This document shows positions 1-9,967 of a stretch of 64,000 nucleotides of DNA, in pieces. The number at the start of each line of letters is the position of its first letter. Within the stretch, counting starts at the first letter, position 1. The translations under genes and the position numbers were made by a program. The notes under the pieces were generated by a model. It searched no databases. It saw only the letters and a program-made list of their open reading frames with translations, and was not told the DNA's origin. Source of the stretch: an uncultured Pelagibacteraceae bacterium (GTDB taxonomy: Bacteria; Pseudomonadota; Alphaproteobacteria; Pelagibacterales; Pelagibacteraceae); the NCBI GenBank assembly GCA_902547825.1, contig CACCPE010000004.1, positions 1 through 64,000 on the forward strand. Direction: 5' to 3'.

Positions 1-1
1 A

Positions 2-835
2 AGCGACCTAGATAGGCTGATTTTTCCTTTTAATAAACATTCAATTTTATCTTTAGAATACAAACCATTTTCTAGATTCAGCTTAGCCAAAAGCTTAGAT
101 GAAGTATTTGAAAATAATTTAAGTAAAACTTTAAGTGAAATTCTTAATGATCGAAAAACTGGAACTGCGATCGTTGAGCCTGATATAAAAAATAAGAAAT
201 TTGATAAAGATTTTTTAGTCAAGCTTTCAACAGGTCTCGCTTATCTAATTGGCAATCCAAACTTTGACTCTATGTCAGGAAAGTATTATGCAAGATTTCA
301 TGTAAAACACCAAGACAGCAGCGATTCTTATTTAAGAAAGGCGTATACAAATTTAGATCTTCATACAGATGGAACGTACGTGAAAGAGAAAACCGATTGG
401 ATTATAATGACCAAAATGGAAGAGCAGAATGTAGGTGGAGGAGAAAGTGTAATTTTACATCTAGATGATTGGGAACACTTGGAAGATTTAAGTAATGATC
501 CTGTGGGTCAAGAAGATTTCGTATGGGGATCTCCAAAAAGCAAGAATGTTGATTATAAAGTTGAACATCCTGTATTTTCAAAAGATAAAAATGGCAAGCC
601 AGTTATTTCATATATTGATCAATTTCCTGAACCACAAAATATGAAACAAGGTCTTTTTTTACAGAAATTATCAGATGCTTTAGAACAAAGTAAAAATAAA
701 ATAAGCTTTCCTTTGCCTGTTGGCTCGACAATTTTCTCTAATAACTATTTTTGGTTGCATGGAAGAAAAGCTTTTAAAGAGCATTCTGGGTTATCTAGAG
801 AATTACTTAGAATTAGAGGAACATTTTTTCATTAA
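2..835 (+). CDS. csiD: CsiD/GlaH-like glutarate 2-hydroxylase (Fe(II)/2OG oxygenase), 5' end outside window
   Basis: Frame is open from base 2 through the listed ORF (272..835); YYARFHVKHQDSSDSYLRKAY, LHTDGTYV, LHLDDWEHL, YIDQF, LHGRKAF..RELLRIRG match CsiD family. Confidence 0.85.
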   Translation, partial: SDLDRLIFPFNKHSILSLEYKPFSRFSLAKSLDEVFENNLSKTLSEILNDRKTGTAIVEPDIKNKKFDKDFLVKLSTGLAYLIGNPNFDSMSGKYYARFHVKHQDSSDSYLRKAYTNLDLHTDGTYVKEKTDWIIMTKMEEQNVGGGESVILHLDDWEHLEDLSNDPVGQEDFVWGSPKSKNVDYKVEHPVFSKDKNGKPVISYIDQFPEPQNMKQGLFLQKLSDALEQSKNKISFPLPVGSTIFSNNYFWLHGRKAFKEHSGLSRELLRIRGTFFH

Positions 836-900
836 TACATAGTTGACTCTAGGATATATATTTATTTTAATAAGTATAATAAATAAACACAGGGGGAATA

Positions 901-1893
901 ATGTTCAATAAGTTCAAAAAACTTATCAGCTTAGTTTTCGCAACTGTTCTTTTTACTTCAGTTTCAAATACATCTTTCGCTGCTGACAAATTACACTTTG
1001 TAATAGGTGGTGGTGCCGGTGGTGGTTGGGATGGAACTGCTAGAGGAACTGGTGAAGCTTTAACTAAAGCTGGTTTTTTAAATAGCGCATCATTTGAGAA
1101 TATGTCAGGTGGTGGTGGAGGAAAAGCTTTATCATACATGATAAATACGAAACCTTCAGATACAATTTTAGTTCAATCAACTCCATTAGTTCTTAGATCA
1201 ATAACTAGACACTCTGGTTATGTAGATAAAAAGAACGCAGCTAAGGTTACATCTTACAAAGATGTTGTGCCAATAGCTGGTGTAATTGGTGATTATGGTG
1301 CAATCGTTGCAGCTAAAAACTCACCGTACAATTCTTGGAAAGATGTAGTTGCTGCTTATAAAGCAAATCCAAAATCAGTTAAAATGGCTGGTGGATCTGT
1401 CAGAGGAAGTATGGACCATTTAATTGGTGCTTTAGCATTTAAAGAAGCTGGAGCTAACCCAAATGATGTTGTTTACATTCCTTACGATGCAGGTGGAAAA
1501 GCTTTAGCAGGACTTTTATCAGGTGAAACTCAAATTCTTTCAACTGGTTTAGGAGAAGTAATGGGTGCTAGGGATCAAGTAAAAATTCTTGGTATTACGG
1601 CTCCAAAAAGAGTTGCTGATGCACCAGATGTTCCTACATTAAAAGAGCAAGGTACAAACGCAATCTTCGTAAATTGGAGAGGTTTCTTTGGCCCTCCAGG
1701 AATGAGCGATGGCGAGAGAAAAAAAATTGCTAAAATGTTGGGTGATGTTCAAAAAACACCTGAATGGGAAGCAGTAAGAAAAAGAAATGCTTGGGTAAAT
1801 ATTTATAACCCAGATAAAAAATTCGTTAAATTTTTAGAAAAACAAACAGTTGAAATGACTGGGTTGTTAAAAAATTTAGGCGTAATTAAATAA
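901..1893 (+). CDS. tctC: Tripartite tricarboxylate transporter substrate-binding protein (TctC family)
   Basis: Signal peptide, VIGGGAGGGWDGTARGTGEAL, VYIPYDAGGKALAGLLSGE; followed by tctB/tctA. Confidence 0.88.
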   Translation: MFNKFKKLISLVFATVLFTSVSNTSFAADKLHFVIGGGAGGGWDGTARGTGEALTKAGFLNSASFENMSGGGGGKALSYMINTKPSDTILVQSTPLVLRSITRHSGYVDKKNAAKVTSYKDVVPIAGVIGDYGAIVAAKNSPYNSWKDVVAAYKANPKSVKMAGGSVRGSMDHLIGALAFKEAGANPNDVVYIPYDAGGKALAGLLSGETQILSTGLGEVMGARDQVKILGITAPKRVADAPDVPTLKEQGTNAIFVNWRGFFGPPGMSDGERKKIAKMLGDVQKTPEWEAVRKRNAWVNIYNPDKKFVKFLEKQTVEMTGLLKNLGVIK

Positions 1894-1903
1894 ATACTTA
1901 AGG

Positions 1904-1960
1904 AAAGAGCAGTGAAAATAAGTCCTTCAAAGATTATTTCACTGCTCTTTTTTATTTTTT
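1904..1960 (+). terminator. Terminator-like hairpin plus U-tract in tctC-tctB junction, containing the tctB start codon
   Basis: aaagagcagtgaaaataa (1904-1921) / ttatttcactgctcttt (1934-1950), 17 bp with one bulged A, then tttattttttc. Confidence 0.75.
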
Positions 1961-2382
1961 CAGGATTTTACCTTTACACAGCACATCAAATACAGGTTTT
2001 TACTTTTGACGAAGATGCAGCTTTTAATGCGAAAACTTTTCCTATTTATTTAGGTTATGCTGGATTAGTTTTTTCAGCTTTATACATTATCTTGCCAGAA
2101 ACAAAACCTTCAAATGTTGACTTAAAAGTTCTAGATTATAAAAAAACAATCACTTTAGTCATTTTAATGATTTTGTATGGACTAACTATATTAAGAATAG
2201 GATATTTTCTTTCAACCTCGATATTTTTAGTTTTATCTTATATTGTTTTAGGAGAGAGAAAATGGATATGGATTTTCATTTTATCTTTTCCATTTGTGGC
2301 AATTTTTATGTATCTCCTTCACGGATTATTAAATATTTACCTTCGTGATCCATTTTTACAATTGATAGGAGTAATGGGATGA
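1912..2382 (+). CDS. tctB: Tripartite tricarboxylate transporter small membrane subunit (TctB), GTG start
   Basis: Four-TM small protein between TctC and TctA; AGGA SD upstream of GTG. Confidence 0.8.
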   Translation: MKISPSKIISLLFFIFSGFYLYTAHQIQVFTFDEDAAFNAKTFPIYLGYAGLVFSALYIILPETKPSNVDLKVLDYKKTITLVILMILYGLTILRIGYFLSTSIFLVLSYIVLGERKWIWIFILSFPFVAIFMYLLHGLLNIYLRDPFLQLIGVMG

Positions 2383-3881
2383 TCGAAGGTATTTTTATAG
2401 GATTAGAAACAGCTTTTTCGTTAAAAAATTTAATGATGGTCATGATTGGTTGTTTCGCAGGAACCATAATAGGGATGCTTCCAGGTTTAGGACCGATGAC
2501 TGCAATAGCATTAATGATACCTATTACTTATGGTTTTGAACCGTCAACAGGTTTAATTTTAATGGCAGGGGTTTACTATGGAGCTGTTTTCGGAGGATCA
2601 ACCTCTTCAATATTAATAAATGCTCCAGGCATACCCGGAACTGTTGCGACCTCATTTGATGGTTATCCAATGGCACAGCAAGGAAAAGCTGGTAAGGCAT
2701 TAGCGATTGCAGCTTATAGTTCTTTTGCGGGTGGAACGATTGCAGCTATATTTCTTTTAATTGCAGCACCAAGTCTATCAAAAGTAAGCTTAGCTTTTAG
2801 ATCTCCAGATTATTTTGGACTAATGATTTTAGGCTTAACGGCAGTTTCAGCTTTTTCTGCAAAAGGTCATTTCTTAAAAGCAATGATGATGGTGGTCCTT
2901 GGATTAATGTTAGCTAGCGTTGGTCAAGACACTCTTTCAGATATTCCAAGATTTACATTTCAGAATATGAATTTATCGGATGGGATAAGTTTCGTGCTAG
3001 TTGTTATGGCTACCTTCGCAATGAGTGAAGCATTAACCATAATATTCAAAGCTAACGATCCAACCAAAGTCGCGAAACAAATTTCATTATCTCAACTCGG
3101 TTCAATCAAATTAGACAAAGAAGAGACAAAAAAAATGGTAACAACTATTCCTCGTTCATCAATATTGGGTTTCATTATTGGAGTCTTACCTGGAGCAGGT
3201 TCAACCATAGCTTCTTTCTTAGCATATGGAATGGAGAGAAATTTCGTTAATGATGAGGAAAAGCAAAAATTTGGCAAAGGTAGTATAAATGGATTAGCGG
3301 CACCTGAAACTGCAAATAACGCTGCATGCTCAGGATCATTTGTACCATTATTAACATTAGGAATTCCAGGAAGTGGGACTACAGCTGTAATGTTAGGGGC
3401 TTTACTTGGATTTGGAATTCAGCCGGGCCCAAGGTTGTATCAAACAAATCCTGAAATTTTTTGGTCAGTAATAATGTCTATGTATATTGGAATGGTTATA
3501 CTTTTAATTTTAAATTTACCTTTAATTCCATATATTGCGAGAGTCTTGGCAACACCAAGAACTTTCTTGATACCTTTAATTTTATTTTTTTCAGTCACAG
3601 GAATTTATTTAATGTCATTTAATAACTTTGATATTTATATGATGATTGGAATTGCAGTAATAGCTACCATACTTCGTTTATACGATTTTCCAATGCCACC
3701 ATTAATTTTAGCTTTTGTTCTAGGCGGCCTAATGGAGGAAAATTTAAGAAGATCTTTATTAATTAGCGACGGTTCTTGGTCATTTCTTTGGGACAGACCT
3801 TTAACCTTAGTAATAATGTTCACTATAATCATGATAGTTGGGTGGCAAATTTTTAAGAGTTTTTGGAAGAAAAAGTCTTAA
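2379..3881 (+). CDS. tctA: Tripartite tricarboxylate transporter large membrane subunit (TctA)
   Basis: GCFAGTIIGMLPGLGPMTAIALMIPITYG, GIPGSGTTAVMLGALLGFGIQPGPRL: TctA signatures. Confidence 0.95.
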   Translation: MIEGIFIGLETAFSLKNLMMVMIGCFAGTIIGMLPGLGPMTAIALMIPITYGFEPSTGLILMAGVYYGAVFGGSTSSILINAPGIPGTVATSFDGYPMAQQGKAGKALAIAAYSSFAGGTIAAIFLLIAAPSLSKVSLAFRSPDYFGLMILGLTAVSAFSAKGHFLKAMMMVVLGLMLASVGQDTLSDIPRFTFQNMNLSDGISFVLVVMATFAMSEALTIIFKANDPTKVAKQISLSQLGSIKLDKEETKKMVTTIPRSSILGFIIGVLPGAGSTIASFLAYGMERNFVNDEEKQKFGKGSINGLAAPETANNAACSGSFVPLLTLGIPGSGTTAVMLGALLGFGIQPGPRLYQTNPEIFWSVIMSMYIGMVILLILNLPLIPYIARVLATPRTFLIPLILFFSVTGIYLMSFNNFDIYMMIGIAVIATILRLYDFPMPPLILAFVLGGLMEENLRRSLLISDGSWSFLWDRPLTLVIMFTIIMIVGWQIFKSFWKKKS

Positions 3882-3964
3882 ATTTAAGGTCTACTGTAAC
3901 AATTATGCCACAAATAAATGGCTTAAATACTCACTTTTTTGATCCATTTTGATAATCTAAGTAT

Positions 3965-3992
3965 TTGACAATAGGTAGTTACAGTATATGAA
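3965..3992 (+). promoter_or_regulatory. Putative sigma70-type promoter for the outer-membrane protein gene
   Basis: TTGACA (3965-3970), 16 bp, TATGAA (3987-3992); suggests the true start is ATG 4027. Confidence 0.4.
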
Positions 3993-4026
3993 TCTCATAA
4001 CGTTAATTTATAAATTAAGGGAAAAT

Positions 4027-4662
4027 ATGAAAAAAATAGTAAGCTTAGTAAGTTCATTACTTTTTTTGTCAATTGTTTCAGTTAAAGCTGAAATGGGTAT
4101 AGGTATCTCCGGTGCATTGCACATGATTGACGGTTCTGGATCTGAGACAACTAGAACTAGCGGTCAAGTAAACAACGGTTCTCATGATGAGGTAGCCGAA
4201 GTACCAGAAATATTTATAGAAACATTCGATGACTCTGGATTAACTTTTGGTATTTCTTACATTCCAACAAGAGATATGGGAAGTAAATCAAGATCAGATA
4301 CGAACTCAGAAGGTGATACTGGTACGTATAAAGCTAAAGCTGAGCTTGATAACGTAATTAAATTTTACTCTGATATTCCAACTGGCTATGGTTCAACATA
4401 TGTTCATTTAGGAATTCAGCACGTAACGTTAAGTACACTTGAGTCATTAAATTCTGGAGCTGAGTATCCTAATAGAGATCTTTTAGGGGCAACAGTTGGT
4501 TTCGGAACAAAAGGTGATATACCTTATGGAAACAATCTATATTACAAAGGTGAATTTACTTATACAAATTTCGAAAGTTATGAAGCGACAGGCGCAGGAA
4601 ACAAAGTAGTTGCGGATCTTGAAGATTATGCAATTAGAGCGTCTATTGGTTATAAATTTTAA
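4027..4662 (+). CDS. Secreted/outer-membrane beta-barrel-like protein
   Basis: Signal peptide MKKIVSLVSSLLFLSIVSVKA, Gly/Tyr-rich alternating strands, C-terminal aromatic IGYKF; ORF track starts at 3988 but ATG 4027 is better. Confidence 0.6.
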   Translation: MKKIVSLVSSLLFLSIVSVKAEMGIGISGALHMIDGSGSETTRTSGQVNNGSHDEVAEVPEIFIETFDDSGLTFGISYIPTRDMGSKSRSDTNSEGDTGTYKAKAELDNVIKFYSDIPTGYGSTYVHLGIQHVTLSTLESLNSGAEYPNRDLLGATVGFGTKGDIPYGNNLYYKGEFTYTNFESYEATGAGNKVVADLEDYAIRASIGYKF

Positions 4663-4681
4663 TTATTTGTGAATAAAATTA

Positions 4682-4712
4682 AACCCCGTAATTCTTATTG
4701 CGGGGTTTTTTA
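4682..4712 (+). terminator. Rho-independent terminator
   Basis: aaccccg/cggggtt stem followed by tttttt. Confidence 0.8.
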
Positions 4713-4713
4713 T

Positions 4714-5100
4714 TTATAACCTGACATATTTTTTTTCTTTATCCACTGACCAGTTTTTTGTTCCGTTAATAACTATAAATAAAAAACCACCAGCTAAACC
4801 AAGATTTTTAAAAAAGAGTATTAACTGTATTTGATCAGAAAAATCATTGTGAAAAATAAAAGCAGTTATTAAACAAAAAAATGCAAGTAAACCTGCTGAA
4901 ATTCTTGCATAATAACCAATTATGATAAACAAAGGTAATACTATTTCTAAAAAAATAGTCGGATATAGAAGGATACCTGGAACTCCGTAACCTTCCATCC
5001 AACCCATAGTCCCGTCAATACTAAATAATTTGTTATATGCTGAAATGAGAAACAAAGTTGAGATTAGAATTCTTGCAATTAAGTCAAATGCATTGGCCAT
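4714..5100 (-). CDS. DoxX family membrane protein
   Basis: LIARILISTLFLISAYNKL ... GYGVPGILLYPTIFLEIVLPLFIIIGYYARISAGLLAFFCLITA. Confidence 0.8.
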   Translation of the reverse strand: MANAFDLIARILISTLFLISAYNKLFSIDGTMGWMEGYGVPGILLYPTIFLEIVLPLFIIIGYYARISAGLLAFFCLITAFIFHNDFSDQIQLILFFKNLGLAGGFLFIVINGTKNWSVDKEKKYVRL

Positions 5101-5152
5101 TCACTAAAATTTAAAGCGATTTAATCTTAATGTCAAAAAAAGATTGTTTAAT

Positions 5153-6226
5153 TCAGGTTTTTTTCAAAAATCTTAATATAACTGGTACCAAAAATAATAT
5201 CATTAGTAAGCGAATTATGTGGTGGAAAGATACAAATTCTGGATCAAGATTAAAGAAAATAGCTATAACTGCAACCTCATATATTCCTCCTGGACAATAA
5301 GAAAGCAGTAAAGTAAAGAAATTTTTATCAATTACTAAACTTGCAGCTAAAGCTGCAATTACTCCTAGGAGCACAAGTAAGAAGGTTGCTATAAAACTAT
5401 GAAATGCATTTTTGGCAACTTCATAAATTGTTTTATCTGCAAACCTACAACCCACTGAGGCACCTAAAACTAAAAGACAGTAATCAACGGCTTTAGGAGA
5501 TATTTGATAAGAAGCTATCTCCGTAAATTGAAGTAAACCACTAGCTACTAAAGTTCCAGAAAGTAAAGCAGCTGGTACTTTAAACCTGTCAAATATAAAA
5601 ACTAAAATTACTGAAGTAATAATTAAAATTAAAAAATCATAAATATTTTGATCTTTCAAAGTTTCTTGTGCAAAATCTCCTAAGTTTGCATCGTAATAGC
5701 TATTAACAAAAAAAGGAAAGACAGTAACAATTATAATAAGTCGAATTAAATGTGAAGTTGCCACATGACTTAAATCAGTTTTTTGACCTTCAGCTAGAAT
5801 CATTAAAGGACCTAAAGCCCCTGGAGCTGCCGAAAAAATAGAAGTTTTTTTCTCATATTTGGAAAATTTTTGTAAATAAATTGATACAATAAAAATACTT
5901 AAAATGATGTAAGCTAACATAATTAAAGATGTAAACGCCCATTCATGGATTTGTGAAAATAAATCTTTATCAATATAGTTTCCTATGTAAAGCCCTAACA
6001 AAATTAATATTGATGATAAAATTATTTTAGGAATTATAATTTTTAAACCAATTAAAGCCCCAACCGAAGTAGCTAACATAGGACCCAAAAACCAAGCCAG
6101 GGGTAAGTTAAAATATTCAGCTACGATAGCACTGGGAACTGAGATAGTTATTACCAAAAGAAATTTCACTGAAAAGATTTGTTTAAAATTTTCTTTATTT
6201 AAAGGAATAGCTTGGTTATTCTGCAT
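5153..6226 (-). CDS. AbrB family transporter/ammonia monooxygenase-like membrane protein
   Basis: LPLAWFLGPMLATSVGAL, SAAPGALGPLMILAEG, YCPGGIYEVAVIA repeats. Confidence 0.8.
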   Translation of the reverse strand: MQNNQAIPLNKENFKQIFSVKFLLVITISVPSAIVAEYFNLPLAWFLGPMLATSVGALIGLKIIIPKIILSSILILLGLYIGNYIDKDLFSQIHEWAFTSLIMLAYIILSIFIVSIYLQKFSKYEKKTSIFSAAPGALGPLMILAEGQKTDLSHVATSHLIRLIIIVTVFPFFVNSYYDANLGDFAQETLKDQNIYDFLILIITSVILVFIFDRFKVPAALLSGTLVASGLLQFTEIASYQISPKAVDYCLLVLGASVGCRFADKTIYEVAKNAFHSFIATFLLVLLGVIAALAASLVIDKNFFTLLLSYCPGGIYEVAVIAIFFNLDPEFVSFHHIIRLLMILFLVPVILRFLKKT

Positions 6227-6231
6227 AATCT

Positions 6232-6996
6232 ATGATTTTAGGATTCATCGGAACTGGGAAGATATCTTCATCAATTATTTACGGTATTTTTAAATCCAAA
6301 TTAAAGTTTAAAAAGATTTATATATCCTCAAGAAATATAAATATAGCTAAAAAGCTAGATAAAAAATTCAGGTCAATTACAGTTTTAAAAGACAATCAAG
6401 AAATTATCGACAAATCCTCTGTAATTTTTTTGGGGATTACTCCAAATGTAGGCAATAAAATTCTTCCTAAATTAAAGTTCTCAAAAAATAAAAAAGTAAT
6501 AAGTCTTATCTCCACTATTAATCTAAAGAAGTTAAAGAAGTTCATAAAAGTTAAAGATATGGTAAGAGCAACTCCTTTACCTCCTATTGAAATTAAGAGA
6601 GGTCCGATAATTATTTGTCCTCCTAGCAAGTTTGCAAGAGATATATTCAAATATTTAGGTAAAGTATTAGAGATTAGAAATGAAAAACTCAGTTATAAAT
6701 TTTGGTCTACGGCATCTTTAATGGCTGCGTATTATGAAATTCTTAATACGAGTTCCAAGTGGCTTATAAAAAAAGGAATTAAAAAAAGTTTTGCAGATAC
6801 TTACATTGCAGAATTATTTTTGGCTTTAAGCCAAGATGCTTTAAATAAATCCTCACAAGGTTATAAAAAACTTGTGGCAGACTCTCAGACACCAAAAGGC
6901 CTTAATATGCAGGTTCTTAATGAATTGAAAAAAGGAAAATTCTTTACTAAGTTTACCAAAGCTCTTGAAAACGTAAATAAGAGAGTCAATAAATAA
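6232..6996 (+). CDS. Pyrroline-5-carboxylate reductase-like (ProC family)
   Basis: GFIGTGKISSSIIYGI Rossmann start, ATPLPPIEIKRGPIIICPP, ADSQTPKGLNMQVL. Confidence 0.7.
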   Translation: MILGFIGTGKISSSIIYGIFKSKLKFKKIYISSRNINIAKKLDKKFRSITVLKDNQEIIDKSSVIFLGITPNVGNKILPKLKFSKNKKVISLISTINLKKLKKFIKVKDMVRATPLPPIEIKRGPIIICPPSKFARDIFKYLGKVLEIRNEKLSYKFWSTASLMAAYYEILNTSSKWLIKKGIKKSFADTYIAELFLALSQDALNKSSQGYKKLVADSQTPKGLNMQVLNELKKGKFFTKFTKALENVNKRVNK

Positions 6997-6999
6997 TAA

Positions 7000-7911
7000 A
7001 TGGAATATTTTATACAACAACTGGTTAATGGGATTACTTTAGGTTCAATATACGGGCTTATCGCTATTGGCTATACAATGGTCTATGGAATTATTGGAAT
7101 GATAAACTTTGCACACGGCGATATTTTTATGATCGGAGCTTTTGTCGCATTAATTTCATTTATTATCTTTGGCTTAACTGGAGTAGCGCTACCAATAATT
7201 TTATTATTAGTTTTATTAATAGCAATGCTTTTTACTGCTTGCTATGGGTGGACAGTGGAAAAACTTGCTTATAAGCCTTTGCGAGGCTCTTTTAGATTAG
7301 CACCGCTAATTTCAGCTTTAGGAATGTCAATCGTTTTGCAAAACTATGTACAAGTTTCTCAAGGAGCAAGAGTGAAGCCTATGCAACCATTATTTTCTGG
7401 AGGACTTGAATTTTTTAAAAATTCAGAATTTATTGTTACAGTCAGCTATCTTCAAATTTTTATAGTAGTTTTAACAATTATTTTAATGGGGATATTTACT
7501 TATTTAATTACAAAGACTGATTTAGGAAGAGCACAAAGAGCATGTGAGCAAGACAGAACAATGACCGCTTTACTTGGCATTAATGTTGATAGAACTATTT
7601 CAATTACTTTTATTATCGGTTCTTCATTAGCATCAGTAGCAGGTATGATGTTTGTTCTTTATTACGGAGTTATTGATTTTTACATCGGATTTTTAGCTGG
7701 GATTAAAGCTTTTACTGCAGCAGTCTTGGGTGGAATTGGGTCTTTACCAGGAGCAATGTTAGGAGGATTGTTAATTGGACTTATTGAAACTATGTGGTCT
7801 GGATATGTTTCTATTGAATATAAAGATGTTGCAGCATTTAGTGTCTTAATTGTTGTTTTAATATTTTTTCCTACAGGATTTCTTGGCAAGCCAGATATTG
7901 AAAAAGTTTAA
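7000..7911 (+). CDS. livH: Branched-chain amino acid ABC transporter permease LivH
   Basis: GITLGSIYGLIAIGYTMVYGIIGMINFAHGD. Confidence 0.93.
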   Translation: MEYFIQQLVNGITLGSIYGLIAIGYTMVYGIIGMINFAHGDIFMIGAFVALISFIIFGLTGVALPIILLLVLLIAMLFTACYGWTVEKLAYKPLRGSFRLAPLISALGMSIVLQNYVQVSQGARVKPMQPLFSGGLEFFKNSEFIVTVSYLQIFIVVLTIILMGIFTYLITKTDLGRAQRACEQDRTMTALLGINVDRTISITFIIGSSLASVAGMMFVLYYGVIDFYIGFLAGIKAFTAAVLGGIGSLPGAMLGGLLIGLIETMWSGYVSIEYKDVAAFSVLIVVLIFFPTGFLGKPDIEKV

Positions 7912-9179
7912 TGGAAAAACAGGATATAATTAAATCATTTAAAGATAGCCTATTTACTGGTCTAATAGCCCTAGCATTATTCGGGCCAATAGTTGGGCTT
8001 CGAACTGCTTCAAAAGGTGAAGGCCTATTTATTACTCCACAGTGGGGAGTGGTATTACTACTTGTAGGACTTTGTATTTTAGGAAGATTTTTAATAAATA
8101 TAAATTCTGCAAGAAAAACAGAATTTAAGTTTTTGTCAACTTTAACATCAAAATTTTCAAATATCACTGATGATAAGGCCAAACATTTTGCAATAACAGG
8201 GATTTTATTTGCTGTAGTTTTTCCATTCTTACCATTCACCGACAGATACTTTATGGACGTAGCCATCATGATTTTAACTTACATTATGTTAGGCTGGGGT
8301 TTAAACATTGTAGTAGGTTTAGCTGGTCTTCTAGATCTAGGTTATGTAGCTTTCTATGCTGTTGGTGCTTACTCTTACGCACTTATAGCAACTACTTTCG
8401 GTTGGTCTTTTTGGATATGCTTACCATTAGCAGGGTTGTTCGCTGCTTTCTTTGGGATTTTGTTAGGATTTCCAGTTTTAAGATTAAGAGGAGATTATCT
8501 TGCAATTGTTACATTAGGATTTGGCGAAATAATAAGAATAATTTTAATTAATTGGTACGAAGTAACAAATGGCCCAGATGGAATTACAGGTATTCCAAGG
8601 CCATCATTTTTTGGATTACCTTTTAAAAGATCACCAGATGAAGGAGAGATGAGCTTCCATACTTTTTTCGGACTAGAGTATTCTACAATGCATAGAATAA
8701 TATTTTTATATTATTTAATTTTAGTATTAGCTTTAATAACCAATTACTTTACATTAAAGATCAGAAAATTACCTGTTGGAAGAGCTTGGGAGGCTTTACG
8801 AGAAGATGAAATTGCATGTAAGTCCTTGGGAGTTAATCCCACTAATACTAAACTTACAGCATTTGCAATCGGCGCTATGTTTGGAGGGTTTGCTGGATCT
8901 TTTTTTGCTACGAGGCAAGCTTTTATAAGTCCAGAGAGTTTTACTTTTATTGAGTCAGCAATCATAGTTGCAATTGTAGTTCTTGGTGGCATGGGTTCTC
9001 AAACTGGAGTAGTTCTAGCCTCAATTTTTTTAATAGGAATAACAGAAATTTTTAGAGATCTAGAACAGTATAGAATGATCGCTTTTGGAGGAGCAATGGT
9101 ACTTATCATGGTTTTTAAACCAAAAGGAATCTTAGCTAATAGAAAACCCACAATTTTAATGCATGGAGATAACAAGTGA
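7911..9179 (+). CDS. livM: Branched-chain amino acid ABC transporter permease LivM
   Basis: LGWGLNIVVGLAGLLDLGYVAFYAVGAY; GDYLAIVTLGFGEI; operon context. Confidence 0.93.
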   Translation: MEKQDIIKSFKDSLFTGLIALALFGPIVGLRTASKGEGLFITPQWGVVLLLVGLCILGRFLININSARKTEFKFLSTLTSKFSNITDDKAKHFAITGILFAVVFPFLPFTDRYFMDVAIMILTYIMLGWGLNIVVGLAGLLDLGYVAFYAVGAYSYALIATTFGWSFWICLPLAGLFAAFFGILLGFPVLRLRGDYLAIVTLGFGEIIRIILINWYEVTNGPDGITGIPRPSFFGLPFKRSPDEGEMSFHTFFGLEYSTMHRIIFLYYLILVLALITNYFTLKIRKLPVGRAWEALREDEIACKSLGVNPTNTKLTAFAIGAMFGGFAGSFFATRQAFISPESFTFIESAIIVAIVVLGGMGSQTGVVLASIFLIGITEIFRDLEQYRMIAFGGAMVLIMVFKPKGILANRKPTILMHGDNK

Positions 9180-9967
9180 CTAATTTATTATCTGTTGAAA
9201 AACTTACAATGAAATTTGGAGGTTTAGTAGCCATTGATGATTTAAGTTTTGATGCAAAAAATAATCAAATCACGTCTATTATTGGACCGAATGGCGCTGG
9301 AAAAACAACTGTATTTAATTGTTTAACTGGTTTTTATAAACCAACAACGGGTCAGATGTATTTGCATCAGGCTGAAAAAAAAGTTTCTTTAAGAAAATAT
9401 ACTGATTTTAAGATCGCTCATGTAGCAAAGGTAGCTAGAACATTCCAAAATATAAGACTATTCCCAGCAATGTCTGTATTGGAAAATCTTTTAGTCGCTC
9501 AACATAATGAATTAATGGTTGCTTCAGGTTATTCACTTTATGGTTTATTAAATTTAAAATCTTATAGAGAGAGAGAACAATTAGCAGTCAATAAAGCAAA
9601 ATATTGGTTAGATATTATTGGATTAACTCATAGAGCTGATGATAATGCAGGAGATCTTCCATATGGAGATCAAAGAAAATTAGAAATTGTAAGAGCGATG
9701 TGTATTGAACCTAAGCTGTTATGTTTAGATGAGCCAGCAGCAGGACTTAATCCAAAAGAGTCTGCTGAACTAAATAAGCTTTTAAAATTTATAAAAACTG
9801 AGAAAAAAACAGGAATCTTATTAATCGAGCATGATATGAGCGTTGTAATGGGTATCTCTGACCATGTTGTTGTATTAAATTATGGAAAAAAAATATTTGA
9901 AGGAACTGCAGAACAAACAAAAAATAGTAAAGAAGTAATAGAGGCTTATTTAGGAGTGGATGAATAA
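9176..9967 (+). CDS. livG: Branched-chain amino acid ABC transporter ATPase LivG
   Basis: Walker A GPNGAGKTT, VARTFQNIRLF, LCLDEPAAGLNP. Confidence 0.93.
   Translation: MTNLLSVEKLTMKFGGLVAIDDLSFDAKNNQITSIIGPNGAGKTTVFNCLTGFYKPTTGQMYLHQAEKKVSLRKYTDFKIAHVAKVARTFQNIRLFPAMSVLENLLVAQHNELMVASGYSLYGLLNLKSYREREQLAVNKAKYWLDIIGLTHRADDNAGDLPYGDQRKLEIVRAMCIEPKLLCLDEPAAGLNPKESAELNKLLKFIKTEKKTGILLIEHDMSVVMGISDHVVVLNYGKKIFEGTAEQTKNSKEVIEAYLGVDE

Noticed and set aside
867-1139. Minus-strand ORF with poly-proline (PPPPPDIF)
   Set aside because: Antisense to the Gly-rich start of tctC; composition follows from glycine codons read in reverse.
3907-3922. Small hairpin gccacaaataaatggc after tctA
   Set aside because: Only a 4-bp stem and no U-tract; too weak to call a terminator.
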